The position numbers were made by a program, and so were the translations under genes. This document shows positions 27,555-36,696 of a stretch of DNA of 64,000 nt, in pieces. The stretch comes from Paraburkholderia nodosa DSM 21604. Lineage in GTDB: Bacteria; Pseudomonadota; Gammaproteobacteria; Burkholderiales; Burkholderiaceae. The stretch's first letter is position 1, and each line of letters starts with the position of its first letter. The DNA is taken from the NCBI RefSeq assembly GCF_000519185.1, contig NZ_JAFA01000039.1, forward strand, positions 1 through 64,000, given 5' to 3'. Under the pieces are notes generated by a model. It was not told the DNA's origin. It was given only the letters and a program-made list of their open reading frames with translations, and did no database searches.

Positions 27555-28658
27555 ATGAAAGTTGCGATTGCAGGCGCCGGCCTGATCGGCCACACCATTG
27601 CCCACATGCTGCGCGAGAGCGGCGACTACGAAGTCGCGGCGTTCGACCGCGACGCGAAGGCGCTCGAGCCGCTCGCGGCGCAGGGCATCCCCACCGCACG
27701 TGTCGATTCCGGCGACGCCGCCGCGCTGCGCGGCGCGCTGGAAGGCTACGACGTGCTGATCAACGCGCTGCCGTATTACCTGGCGGTGAACGTCGCCTCG
27801 GCGGCGAAGGGCGCGGGCGTCCATTACTTCGACCTGACCGAGGACGTGCGCGCGACCCACGCGATCCGCGCGCTGGCCGAGGGCGCCGAGCATGTCTTCA
27901 TGCCGCAGTGTGGTCTCGCGCCCGGCTTCATCGGCATTGCGGCGCATGCGCTCGCGAGCCGCTTCACCGAGATCCGCGACGTCAAGATGCGCGTAGGCGC
28001 GCTGCCGCAGTTCCCCACCAACGCGCTCAAGTACAACCTCACGTGGAGCGTGGACGGTCTCATCAACGAGTACTGCCAGCCGTGCGAAGCGATCCGTGAA
28101 GGCCGCACGCAGTGGGTGCAGCCGCTCGAAGGCCTCGAGCATTTCTCGCTCGACGGTGTGGAGTACGAGGCCTTCAATACCTCGGGCGGTCTGGGCACGC
28201 TCTGCGAGACGCTTTCGGGCAAGGTCGAATCGCTCGACTACAAGTCCGTGCGCTATCCGGGTCATCGCGCGCTCATGCAGTTCCTGCTCGAAGATCTGCG
28301 CCTGTCCAGCGACCGCGACACGCTCAAGTCCATCATGCGCCGCTCGGTGCCCGCTACGGAGCAGGACGTCGTGCTCATCTTCATGACCGTGACCGGCATG
28401 CGCGACGGCAAGCTCGTGCAGGAAGTGTTCACGCGCAAGATCTTCGCGAAGACGGTGTGCGGCGTGCCCATGAGCGCGATCCAGATCACCACCGCCGGCG
28501 CCATGTGCGCGGTGCTCGATCTGTTCCGCGAAAAGCGTCTGCCGCAAGCCGGGTTCGTGCGTCAGGAGCAGGTGTCGCTCCAGCAGTTCCTCGCGAACCG
28601 CTTTGGTCAGGTGTACGAAGGCGCGACGCTCGACAGCCGCGCGAAGGTGGCGGCCTGA
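27555..28658 (+). CDS. Saccharopine dehydrogenase-family enzyme, probable lysine dehydrogenase
   Basis: 367 residues, the usual size for lysine 6-dehydrogenases of this fold. N-terminal Rossmann site MKVAIAGAGLIGHTIAHML; conserved NALPYYLAVNVASAAKGAGVHYFDLTED and MPQCGLAPGFIGIAA follow. Substrate could be L-lysine (oxidised to aminoadipate semialdehyde) or another saccharopine-like compound. Preceded by AAGGAGATG. The upstream Lrp regulator supports amino-acid catabolism. Confidence 0.8.
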   Translation: MKVAIAGAGLIGHTIAHMLRESGDYEVAAFDRDAKALEPLAAQGIPTARVDSGDAAALRGALEGYDVLINALPYYLAVNVASAAKGAGVHYFDLTEDVRATHAIRALAEGAEHVFMPQCGLAPGFIGIAAHALASRFTEIRDVKMRVGALPQFPTNALKYNLTWSVDGLINEYCQPCEAIREGRTQWVQPLEGLEHFSLDGVEYEAFNTSGGLGTLCETLSGKVESLDYKSVRYPGHRALMQFLLEDLRLSSDRDTLKSIMRRSVPATEQDVVLIFMTVTGMRDGKLVQEVFTRKIFAKTVCGVPMSAIQITTAGAMCAVLDLFREKRLPQAGFVRQEQVSLQQFLANRFGQVYEGATLDSRAKVAA

Positions 28659-28662
28659 AATC

Positions 28663-29256
28663 TCAGGTCGATGCCGTTGCCGACACGATGCGCTGTAGCA
28701 AGGCGTCGTAGTCGGCCGCGGCGGGCGCGCTGTTGTCGAAGAGCAGAAGGCCGTCGAGTTGCGCGCCCGACGGCATGAAGCGCCGCTGCCGGTATTCGTC
28801 CCAGTGAGCGAGCTTGTAGGCATCGATCGGATGGGCGCGCGCGACGATGCGCGCGTGCGCCGTTTCCTCGCTCGTATGCACCCACACCACGGTGAGCCCC
28901 ACCTCCTGACCGACGCCGAGCCACGCGCGGTCGAACAGCTTGCGCTCGCGCACTTCGCGCGATAGCGGGCCGACCACGAGCGCGCTCACGCCAAGCTCCA
29001 GGTTTTCGCGCGCGGTGTCGATGAGCCCCCGGTACTCGGGTTCGCGAAAATGCTGCAGGAAGAGCGGGCTGTCGCGATCGTTCGGATCGTGCGTGAGCGC
29101 GCCCATCGCGGCGGCGCTATAGGTGCCGTAGAGCGTGTCCTTGTCCAGCAGGCAGAACGGCTCGCCGGTCTCGCGGGCGAGCGGGGCGAACAGGCGTTTG
29201 GCGAGCGACGTTTTGCCGGCGCCGGCGTGGCCGCAGAAGAACACCAGTTTCGTCAC
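28663..29256 (-). CDS. P-loop kinase/ATPase of the zeta-toxin-like AAA_33 type
   Basis: 197 residues from a GTG at 29256 (VTKLVFFCGHAGAGKTSLAKRL). The GTG shares bases with the TGA stop of the cydX-like gene (GTGA, 29253-29256), which fixes the start. Walker A is GHAGAGKTS at residues 9-17; later come an Asp-rich DKDTLYGTY, GVSALVVGPL and TVVWVHTSEETAHARIVARAHPIDAYKL, the lid/nucleoside region of small-molecule kinases such as chloramphenicol or gluconate kinase-like proteins. Substrate unknown. Confidence 0.75.
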   Translation of the reverse strand: MTKLVFFCGHAGAGKTSLAKRLFAPLARETGEPFCLLDKDTLYGTYSAAAMGALTHDPNDRDSPLFLQHFREPEYRGLIDTARENLELGVSALVVGPLSREVRERKLFDRAWLGVGQEVGLTVVWVHTSEETAHARIVARAHPIDAYKLAHWDEYRQRRFMPSGAQLDGLLLFDNSAPAAADYDALLQRIVSATAST

Positions 29257-29432
29257 GGGCGGCGTGCCTCGCCGTGTTGTGTGCCGGCGTCTGCCGACGG
29301 GGCGTTTTTCGCGCCGGTTTGCCCGGGCTCGTGTCCGTTCAGGAATTTGCCGTTGGCGTCGAGCCACATCACGTTGATGATGCCAAAGCCGGGCGCAACG
29401 CCGATGCCGAGGATCCACGAGAAGTACCACAT
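29253..29432 (-). CDS. cydX: CydX-like small subunit of cytochrome bd oxidase (orphan)
   Basis: 59 residues from MWYFSWILG at 29432. The first ~23 residues (WYFSWILGIGVAPGFGIINVMW) match the single-pass CydX/YbgT helix that stabilises cytochrome bd oxidase. A hydrophilic, low-complexity C-terminal extension of ~30 residues follows, which is long for the family. No cydA or cydB is in the window; the gene is instead coupled to a P-loop kinase by a 4-base overlap. Confidence 0.8.
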   Translation of the reverse strand: MWYFSWILGIGVAPGFGIINVMWLDANGKFLNGHEPGQTGAKNAPSADAGTQHGEARRP

Positions 29433-29573
29433 GGCCGTCGCCTCCTCTTTATGCCGGTTGCGAGCGCTGCCGCGCATTCTCCAAAGAATATAACAACGAT
29501 GATCGATCCGGCGTCCGTACGGATATGATGGGCGCGAACCAGCAGCCAGAGGTCAGAAAAGGGGAAAGCGCCC

Positions 29574-30020
29574 ATGCCGCCTTTGCCGTCGCGCAGGTCG
29601 ATTGCGAGCCTCGCCGCCGCCTTCACGGTGGTTGCCGCGTTCGCACTCGGCGGCTGCGCCGAGGAGCAGCCGCAGCCCATGCCGTTCAAGCCCGTACCGG
29701 CCGAACGCATCCTGAAGCCGGGCTACACCGAGGCGGGCGAGGGCCTCGTGGCCGTGGACGTGCGCCGCGAGCGCACCCGCAACGTCATCGTCAAATTTCG
29801 CGACGCGCCCGTCTACCTCGACGGCGAGCGCGTGACCGACCTCATGGACGGCGAGCACGTCACGTTCTACCTCAAGCCGGGCGTGCACCGCATCGGCGTG
29901 ACGACGCAGTTCGATCCCGTGATCGAGCTGCGCTTTCTCGTGGATCCGCGCTACACCAACCGCGCCAGCGTCACATTCGACAAGGATGACCGCATCGGCA
30001 TCCGCCGCGTCGCGCAGTAG
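29574..30020 (+). CDS. Lipoprotein of unknown function
   Basis: 148 residues. N-terminal signal with lipobox FALGGC at about residue 28. The mature part has two beta-rich segments: NVIVKFRDAPVYLDGERVTDLMDGEHVTFYLKPGVHRIGV, resembling PEGA-like sugar/protein-binding sandwiches, and VIELRFLVDPRYTNRA. Probably anchored in the outer membrane. No family named with confidence. Confidence 0.75.
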   Translation: MPPLPSRRSIASLAAAFTVVAAFALGGCAEEQPQPMPFKPVPAERILKPGYTEAGEGLVAVDVRRERTRNVIVKFRDAPVYLDGERVTDLMDGEHVTFYLKPGVHRIGVTTQFDPVIELRFLVDPRYTNRASVTFDKDDRIGIRRVAQ

Positions 30021-30251
30021 GTCCGCAGCAGGCCGGAAGACGGCCGCCGGCAGGCCGCCAGTTCGCCGCCGCCGTTACACGGCGGGCACGGGCAGTGCTC
30101 TCGAACGCCAGTCAGGCCCCGTCAGGCGGGCGCACGCACGCCGCGCGGGCACCCCGTCCAGACGCCGCCGGTCGACGGAACCCCTTAAACTTGGCAACCG
30201 GTGCAACTCGAAGCGGCGCGGGCGCGACCCGCCGCGCGGAAGAAAAGGAAC

Positions 30252-31229
30252 ATGCTAATCAACTGCGTCGCGTATCAAGGCGGCAAGAAACTGGCCGACG
30301 TCACCGTCGAAGCCATCAGCGACTATCTGGCGAAGCCCGAGTGTTTCGTCTGGGTCGCGCTCAAGGATCCCGACGCCGGCGAAATGGCGGCGATGAAGGA
30401 GGAGTTCGGGCTGCATGCGCTCGCGATCGAAGACGTGATGAACGGCAACCAGCGTCCGAAGATCGAGGAATACGGCGACACGCTCTTTTGCGTGCTCCAC
30501 ACGCTCGAACTCGACGACGACGGCGAAGTCGTCATAGGCCAGGTGAACGTATTCGCCGGCCCCAATTTCGTGCTCTCGGTGCGCCACCGCGCGCAGCAGG
30601 GTTTCACCGACGTTCGCGCGCGCTGCGAGCGCGAGCCCGAATTGCTGCGCGAAGGCTCCGGGTTCGTGCTCTACGCGCTCATGGACAGCGTGGTCGACCG
30701 CTACGCGCCGGTGCTCGAAACGCTCTCCGCCGAAATCGAGGAACTGGAGGACCGCATCTTCGACAAGCACGACCTCGCGGGCTCGCGGGCGATCATCGAG
30801 GATCTCTATTCGCTCAAGCGCCGTCTCGTGATCCTCGCGCATCACGTCACGCCGCTCGTCGATGCCGTCGGCAAGCTCGTGGGCGGCCGCATTCCGCAGA
30901 TCTGCGTGGGCATGCAGGCGTACTACCGCGACGTGTCCGACCATCTCGTGCGCGTGTCCAACATGATCGACGCTCGCCGCGAAATGATCGTCACGGCCAT
31001 CCAGGTGAACCTCGGCATGATCTCGCTCGCGGAGAACGAGGTGACCAAGCGGCTCGGTTCGTTCGCCGCGCTATTCGCCGTGCCGACGATGATCGCGGGT
31101 ATCTACGGCATGAACTTCGAGCACATTCCCGAGCTACATTTCAGGTTTGGCTACCAGATCTGCCTCGCGGCCATGCTTGTGCTCGATATCTTCCTGTTTT
31201 TCCTGTTTCGTCGTATCAACTGGCTCTGA
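30252..31229 (+). CDS. corA: CorA-family magnesium/cobalt transporter
   Basis: 325 residues from MLINCVAYQ at 30252. A large cytoplasmic alpha/beta domain precedes two C-terminal membrane helices; the selectivity signature GMN occurs in IYGMNFEHIPEL. The conserved ERIFDKHDL-like stalk and the positively charged last residues (RRINWL) fit. It mediates Mg2+ uptake as a homopentamer. Confidence 0.95.
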   Translation: MLINCVAYQGGKKLADVTVEAISDYLAKPECFVWVALKDPDAGEMAAMKEEFGLHALAIEDVMNGNQRPKIEEYGDTLFCVLHTLELDDDGEVVIGQVNVFAGPNFVLSVRHRAQQGFTDVRARCEREPELLREGSGFVLYALMDSVVDRYAPVLETLSAEIEELEDRIFDKHDLAGSRAIIEDLYSLKRRLVILAHHVTPLVDAVGKLVGGRIPQICVGMQAYYRDVSDHLVRVSNMIDARREMIVTAIQVNLGMISLAENEVTKRLGSFAALFAVPTMIAGIYGMNFEHIPELHFRFGYQICLAAMLVLDIFLFFLFRRINWL

Positions 31230-31263
31230 GGCGGGCTCTGACTCGGCTCTGACGCGGCTCTGA
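31222..31263. repeat. Four direct repeats of GGCTCTGA, 11-12 bp period
   Basis: The word occurs at 31222, 31234, 31245 and 31256. The first copy contains the corA stop codon. Confidence 0.9.
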
Positions 31264-31324
31264 GGCGAGGCGGGCGTTGCTGCGCCGCCGCATTGCCGGC
31301 AGCGACGCCAATGACAGAGCGAAG

Positions 31325-31375
31325 TTGACATCGTTCAGCGCCTGCGCCGAGAATGGGCCGGCAGAAAACGTTTGC
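31325..31375 (+). promoter_or_regulatory. Candidate rbs promoter with RbsR operator
   Basis: TTGACA at 31325-31330 and GAGAAT at 31349-31354 (18-bp spacing) could be -35 and -10 elements. Just downstream, GAAAACGTTTGC at 31364-31375 contains the LacI-type core AAACGTTT, close to RbsR/PurR-like sites. An operator at that place would block the promoter of rbsB. Confidence 0.5.
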
Positions 31376-31428
31376 GCATAACCAGAAAGCAGGGCCCAGC
31401 CGGGCCCGACAAACCGGAGACTTCCAAA

Positions 31429-32391
31429 ATGAACTCCCGCATTCGCCGCCGCATCCTCCTCGCCGCCAGCGCGCTCGCCACGACCGCCGTGACCGGCGCG
31501 TTGCCGCTCGCGGCCCGCGCACAGACGCCTCACAAGCCGAAGGTCGCGCTCGTCATGAAGTCGCTCGCCAACGAGTTCTTCCTCACCATGGAGACCGGCG
31601 CGAAGGACTATCAGAAGCACAACGCTGACCAGTTCGATCTCATCACCAACGGCATCAAGAACGAGACCGATACCGCCGCGCAAATCCAGATCGTCGAGCA
31701 AATGATCGTCTCGAAGGTCGACGCCATCGTGCTCGCGCCCGCCGACTCCAAGGCGCTCGTACCCGTCGTGAAGAAGGCGGTGGACGCGGGCATCATCGTC
31801 GTGAACATCGACAACAAGCTCGACGCCGACGTGCTCAAGTCCAAGGATCTGAACGTGCCGTTCGTCGGTCCGGATAACCGCAAAGGTGCCCGCCTCGTGG
31901 GCGACTATCTCGCCAAGCGCCTGAAGTCGGGCGACCAGGTGGGCATCGTCGAGGGCGTTTCCACGACGACCAACGCGCAGCAGCGCACCGCCGGCTTCAA
32001 GGACGCAATGGACGCCGTGGGCGCGAAGATCGTCTCGACGCAATCGGGCGAATGGGAGATCGACAAGGGCAACGCGGTCGCCTCCGCCATGCTCAATGAA
32101 TACCCGGACATCAAGGCGCTCCTGTGCGGCAACGACAACATGGCGATCGGCGCCGTGTCGGCCGTGCGCGCGGCGGGCAAGCAGGGCAAGGTGTACGTGG
32201 TCGGCTACGACAACATCGGCGCCATCAAGCCCATGCTCAAGGACGGCCGCGTGCTCGCCACCGCCGACCAGTACGCGGCGAAACAGGCCGTGTTCGGCAT
32301 CGACACGGCCCTGAAGGCGCTCAAGGAGCACAAGAAGCAGTCGGAGCTGTCGGGCATCGTCGAAACGCCCGTGGTGCTCGTCACGAAGTAA
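31429..32391 (+). CDS. rbsB: Ribose ABC transporter substrate-binding protein
   Basis: 320 residues from MNSRIRRR at 31429, with GGAGA upstream. Twin-Arg-like basic start and a signal peptide ending ARAQT. The mature protein is a type I periplasmic binding protein (VALVMKSLANEFFLTMETGAKDYQK, then GPDNRKGARLVGDYLA and CGNDNMAIGAVSAV). It binds ribose or a close pentose in the periplasm and delivers it to RbsC. Confidence 0.9.
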   Translation: MNSRIRRRILLAASALATTAVTGALPLAARAQTPHKPKVALVMKSLANEFFLTMETGAKDYQKHNADQFDLITNGIKNETDTAAQIQIVEQMIVSKVDAIVLAPADSKALVPVVKKAVDAGIIVVNIDNKLDADVLKSKDLNVPFVGPDNRKGARLVGDYLAKRLKSGDQVGIVEGVSTTTNAQQRTAGFKDAMDAVGAKIVSTQSGEWEIDKGNAVASAMLNEYPDIKALLCGNDNMAIGAVSAVRAAGKQGKVYVVGYDNIGAIKPMLKDGRVLATADQYAAKQAVFGIDTALKALKEHKKQSELSGIVETPVVLVTK

Positions 32392-32657
32392 AGCGCTGCC
32401 GGCAGGCGCCACGGCGTGCTACGGCGGTATTTGCGTGCGCAACTCAATAAACGCTCAAGAATCTCGCCGCGCAGCCGTTATTTGTACCGGGATGACCGCA
32501 TGGGCGGCCGTCTTCCGCTGTGTGGCGATTCGCTGCCCAGCGCGCCGTTCGCTGCACGCTCTACCGGAGCGTGCAGCGGCGGTGCGGACCCGCAGTATCC
32601 GGGCGGCGCGACTCACCGGTTGAACCCGGCGGCGCGGCTCGCGACTACAGGATCGTG

Positions 32658-34370
32658 ATGGATGCAAATGTCCCCGACGTAGCGTCACCTGCGCCCGCCG
32701 TGCTTACGGTTACGGGCGTCGGGAAGACCTACGAGCAGCCGGTGCTCGCCGACGTCAGCCTCGCGCTGCACGCCGGCGAAGTGCTTGCGCTCACGGGGGA
32801 AAACGGCGCGGGCAAGAGCACGCTCTCGAAGATCGTGAGCGGCCTCACGGCGCCGAGTGCGGGCAGCATGACGCTGATGGGCCAGCCCTACGCCCCGGCG
32901 AGCCGCCGCGAAGCCGAAGCGCTCGGCGTGCGCATGGTCATGCAGGAGCTGAACCTGCTGCCCACGCTCACTGTTGCGGAGAACCTGTTTCTGGACCGCC
33001 TGCCGCAGTCGGGGCCGCTGCGCTTCGGCTGGATCGATCGCAAGCGGCTGCGTGACGACGCGCGGGCCGCGATGGCGCAGGTCGGGCTCGAGGCGATCGA
33101 CCCCGACACGCCGGTCGGGGAGCTGGGTATCGGGCATCAGCAGCTCGTGGAGATCGCGCGCAACCTGATCGGCAGCGCCGCTAGTGCCGATGGTGCCGAT
33201 GGCGGCGACATGCGCGTGCTGATCCTCGACGAGCCGACGGCCATGCTCACGGCCCGCGAGGTCGAGCTGCTGTTCGAGCAGATCGCGCGGCTCAAGGCGC
33301 GCGGCGTGGCGATCGTCTACATCTCGCACCGGCTCGAAGAACTCGAGCGCATCGCGCAGCGCGTCGCGGTACTGCGCGACGGCAAGCTCGTGCGCGTGGA
33401 CGCCATGGCCAACCTCACGCCCGAGCGCATCGTCGCGCTGATGGTGGGGCGCGAGCTTGGCGAGCGCATCGATCTCGGGCAGCGGCGCATCGGCGCGCCG
33501 CTCCTGAAGGTGGACGGGCTCACGCGCGCGAAGGCCGTGCGCGACGTGTCGTTCGAAGTGCGCGCCGGCGAGATTTTCGGCGTTTCGGGGCTGATCGGCG
33601 CGGGCAGGACGGAGCTGATGCGGCTCATCTACGGCGCCGACCGCATGGAGCGCGGCACGGTGGCGCTGGCGCCCACGCCGGGCGCGGCGCCGCAGCCGGT
33701 GCAAATCGCCTCGCCCGCCGACGCGGTACGGCTCGGCATCGCGCTCATCACCGAGGACCGCAAGGGCGAAGGGCTGCTGCTGCCGCAGCCGCTCGCCGCG
33801 AACGTGACGCTCGGCAACGTGGGCGCGGTATCGCGCTATGGCGTGGTGGACGCGGCGCGCGAGAACACGCTGGCGCGCACGCAGATCGACGCACTGCGAA
33901 TCCGCACGTCCGGACCCGCGCAGCCGGTGGGCGAACTGTCGGGCGGCAACCAGCAGAAGGTGGTGATCGGCCGCTGGCTCGCGCGCGACATCACGCAGTC
34001 GATGCGCGTCGTGCTGTTCGACGAGCCCACGCGCGGCATCGACGTCGGCGCGAAGTTCGACATCTACGCGCTGATGGGCGCGCTCGCTCGCGAAGGCCGG
34101 GCGCTCGTGGTGGTGTCGAGCGACCTGCGCGAGCTGATGCTGATCTGCGACCGCATCGGCGTGATGTCGGCGGGGAAGATGACGGCCATCTACGGTCGCG
34201 ACGAGTGGAGTCAGGACAAGCTGCTGGCCGCCGCGTTCGCGGGGCTGCGCGCCGAGGATGCGCTGGTCGCGAACGCGTGCGATCTGCCGGAGATGGGCGA
34301 TGTGCCGCCACACGTGGACACGCGAAAGCCGCAGGAACGAAACGACGACCCACGAGGGAGCGCTTCATGA
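32658..34370 (+). CDS. rbsA: Ribose ABC transporter ATP-binding protein (two NBDs)
   Basis: 570 residues from MDANVPD at 32658. First NBD: Walker A GENGAGKST, signature LGIGHQQLVEIAR, Walker B VLILDEPTAML. Second NBD: degenerate Walker A GLIGAGRTEL (Arg for Lys, normal for RbsA), LSGGNQQK and VVLFDEPTRGID. A 67-residue N-terminal extension frame exists but has no ribosome-binding site. C-terminus overlaps rbsC by 4 bases. Confidence 0.95.
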   Translation: MDANVPDVASPAPAVLTVTGVGKTYEQPVLADVSLALHAGEVLALTGENGAGKSTLSKIVSGLTAPSAGSMTLMGQPYAPASRREAEALGVRMVMQELNLLPTLTVAENLFLDRLPQSGPLRFGWIDRKRLRDDARAAMAQVGLEAIDPDTPVGELGIGHQQLVEIARNLIGSAASADGADGGDMRVLILDEPTAMLTAREVELLFEQIARLKARGVAIVYISHRLEELERIAQRVAVLRDGKLVRVDAMANLTPERIVALMVGRELGERIDLGQRRIGAPLLKVDGLTRAKAVRDVSFEVRAGEIFGVSGLIGAGRTELMRLIYGADRMERGTVALAPTPGAAPQPVQIASPADAVRLGIALITEDRKGEGLLLPQPLAANVTLGNVGAVSRYGVVDAARENTLARTQIDALRIRTSGPAQPVGELSGGNQQKVVIGRWLARDITQSMRVVLFDEPTRGIDVGAKFDIYALMGALAREGRALVVVSSDLRELMLICDRIGVMSAGKMTAIYGRDEWSQDKLLAAAFAGLRAEDALVANACDLPEMGDVPPHVDTRKPQERNDDPRGSAS

Positions 34371-35455
34371 CGAACGATCCGTTGCGCGGGCAACCGTCAC
34401 CGCAGGGTGACGATAGCGGTGGGCGAACCAGTTCGACCAAAATCGTGCCGGCCGCGGCGCCCGAGCCTGCGCCGCATGCGGTGCAGGCGAGCGGCAAGCC
34501 CGTGGGGACGCGCTTCGGCTTGTCGAACTACCTGGGCCTCGCGCTCGCGCTGATCGCGATGATCGTGTTGTTCTCGCTGCTGAGTTCACACTTCCTCACG
34601 TACGATACGTTCAGCACGATCGCTAACCAGATTCCCGATCTCGTGGTGATGGCCGTGGGCATGACCTTCGTGCTGATCATCGCGGGCATCGATCTTTCGG
34701 TGGGCTCGGTGCTCGCGCTCGGCGCTTCGGTGGTGAGCGTGGCGTCGCTCAAGTGGGGCTGGGGCGCGCTGCCGGCGGCGCTGCTCGGCCTCGTCGCCGC
34801 GGCGGCCACGGGCACGCTCACGGGCGCGGTGACGGTGGGCTGGCGCATCCCGTCGTTCATCGTCTCGCTCGGCGTGCTCGAAGCGGCGCGCGGGCTCGCG
34901 TACCAGATGACGAATTCGCGCACGGCGTATATCGGCGACGCGTTCGACTTTCTCTCGAATCCGATCGCATTCGGCATTTCGCCGGCGTTCCTGATCGCGG
35001 TGGCGGTGATGGTGATCGCGCAGCTCACGCTGACGCGCACGGTATTCGGACGATATCTGATTGGTATCGGCACCAACGAGGAAGCGGTGCGCCTGGCGGG
35101 CGTCGATCCGCGGCCGTACAAGGTGATCGTGTTTGCGCTGATGGGCGCGCTCTCGGGGCTCGCGGCGCTGTTTCAGATTTCGCGCCTCGAAGCCGCCGAT
35201 CCGAACGCGGGCGTGGGGCTGGAGCTGCAGGTGATCGCGGCCGTGGTGATCGGCGGCACGAGCCTGATGGGCGGGCGCGGCTCGGTCATCAGCACGTTCT
35301 TCGGCGTGCTGATCATCTCGGTGCTGGCCGCGGGGCTCGCGCAGATCGGCGCGAACGAGCCCACCAAACGCATCATCACCGGCGCGGTGATCGTCGTGGC
35401 GGTCGTGCTCGACACGTACCGCAGCAGGCGAAGTCGTAGAGGCAGCAGGGCATAA
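34367..35455 (+). CDS. rbsC: Ribose ABC transporter permease
   Basis: 362 residues from the ATG at 34367 (ATGA overlap with rbsA). An unusually long ~50-residue hydrophilic N-terminus precedes the first membrane helix (LGLALALIAMIVLFSLL). Family motifs include GIDLSVGSVLALGA and the EAA-like GTNEEAVRLAGVDPRPYK. It forms the membrane channel as a homodimer. Confidence 0.93.
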   Translation: MTNDPLRGQPSPQGDDSGGRTSSTKIVPAAAPEPAPHAVQASGKPVGTRFGLSNYLGLALALIAMIVLFSLLSSHFLTYDTFSTIANQIPDLVVMAVGMTFVLIIAGIDLSVGSVLALGASVVSVASLKWGWGALPAALLGLVAAAATGTLTGAVTVGWRIPSFIVSLGVLEAARGLAYQMTNSRTAYIGDAFDFLSNPIAFGISPAFLIAVAVMVIAQLTLTRTVFGRYLIGIGTNEEAVRLAGVDPRPYKVIVFALMGALSGLAALFQISRLEAADPNAGVGLELQVIAAVVIGGTSLMGGRGSVISTFFGVLIISVLAAGLAQIGANEPTKRIITGAVIVVAVVLDTYRSRRSRRGSRA

Positions 35456-35593
35456 CAATTTTTCGAGGGCGCGGTCCGCAACGCAGCGCGGGCCGGCGGA
35501 AATGACCGGGAAAGCGACGCCAGACCAAACCAACAACGGGCGCGCAGAGAGCCGGCAGCAACAGGGCAGCAAAAAAGCAGGAGCAACATAAAT

Positions 35594-36652
35594 ATGGCGA
35601 CGATCAAGGATGTGGCCGCCGTGGCGGGGGTATCTTTCACGACGGTGTCGCATGTGGTGAACAATTCGCGTCCGGTGTCGGCGGACGTGCGGGCCAAGGT
35701 CGAACGTGCGATCCGCGACCTGAACTACGTGCCGTCGGCGGTGGCGCGCTCGCTCAAGGCGCGTGCGACGGCGACCGTGGGTCTGCTCGTGCCGAACGGC
35801 ACCAACCCGTATTTCGCGGAGCTTGCGCGCGGCGTCGAGGACGCCTGCGCGCGCAAGGGCTACTGCGTGTTCTTCTGCAACTCCGACGACGACCCGGCCA
35901 AGCAGCGCAGCTACCTGCGCGTGCTGCAGGAAAAACGCATCGACGGCCTCATCGTCGCCTCGGCCGGTGACGACGCCGTGCTGGCCTCGACGCTTGCCGA
36001 TGCCCGCGAGCCGATCGTCGTCATCGACCGCAACATCGAGGGGCTCGACGCCGATCTCGTGCAGATCGACCACGAGCGCGGCGCCTGGCTCGCCACGCGG
36101 CATCTGCTCGAACTCGGGCACTCGCGCATTGGCTGCATCACCGGGCCGGTGACGACCGCGGTGAGCGCGATGCGCATGCACGGCTTCCTGCGCGCCATGT
36201 CCGAGCGGGGCGTCGAGATCGCGCCGGGAGCGATCGTCGAAAGCGACTTTTCCGGAGCGGGCGGATACCGCGCGGCGGCGCAACTGTTCGACAGCGTGCG
36301 GCCGACCGCGATCTTCGCCGGCAACGACATGATGGGCATCGGCGCCTTGCGCGCGGCCGCCGAGCGCGGCTTGCGCGTGCCGGGCGACTGCTCGATCATC
36401 GGCTTCGACGATATCGAACTCGGCAACTTCACCTGGCCCGCGCTCTCGACGGTCGGCCAGCCGGCGCGCGCGCTCGGCGACATGGCGGCGCTCACGCTGA
36501 TCGAGCGCATCGCGAACGCGCGCGAGGAAGGCGCGAACGTGCGCGAAGAAGGTGCGAGGGTGCGGCGCCGCGTTATGCCGCCTACGCTCTTTCCTCGTGA
36601 ATCGACGGGGCCCTGGGTCGGCGCGGAGGAATACGCGCCGCTTGCGGCCTGA
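35594..36652 (+). CDS. rbsR: LacI-family ribose operon repressor
   Basis: 352 residues. Helix-turn-helix ATIKDVAAVAGVSFTTVSHVVNNSRPVS at the very N-terminus, hinge YVPSAVARSLKARAT, then a ribose-binding-protein-like effector domain. Near the C-terminus a 21-bp imperfect tandem duplication (36520-36561) repeats AREEGANV/VREEGARV, lengthening the linker before the conserved LFPRES end. Position between transporter and kinase genes marks it as the local regulator. Confidence 0.92.
   Translation: MATIKDVAAVAGVSFTTVSHVVNNSRPVSADVRAKVERAIRDLNYVPSAVARSLKARATATVGLLVPNGTNPYFAELARGVEDACARKGYCVFFCNSDDDPAKQRSYLRVLQEKRIDGLIVASAGDDAVLASTLADAREPIVVIDRNIEGLDADLVQIDHERGAWLATRHLLELGHSRIGCITGPVTTAVSAMRMHGFLRAMSERGVEIAPGAIVESDFSGAGGYRAAAQLFDSVRPTAIFAGNDMMGIGALRAAAERGLRVPGDCSIIGFDDIELGNFTWPALSTVGQPARALGDMAALTLIERIANAREEGANVREEGARVRRRVMPPTLFPRESTGPWVGAEEYAPLAA
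36520..36561. repeat. 21-bp imperfect tandem repeat inside rbsR
   Basis: Two adjacent 21-base units (36520-36540, 36541-36561) differing at four positions; adds seven residues in frame near the C-terminus of the repressor. Confidence 0.85.
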
Positions 36653-36696
36653 GGCAGGGTGGCCGTACCGAAGGCGCAAGCCATCGAGGAGGCATC

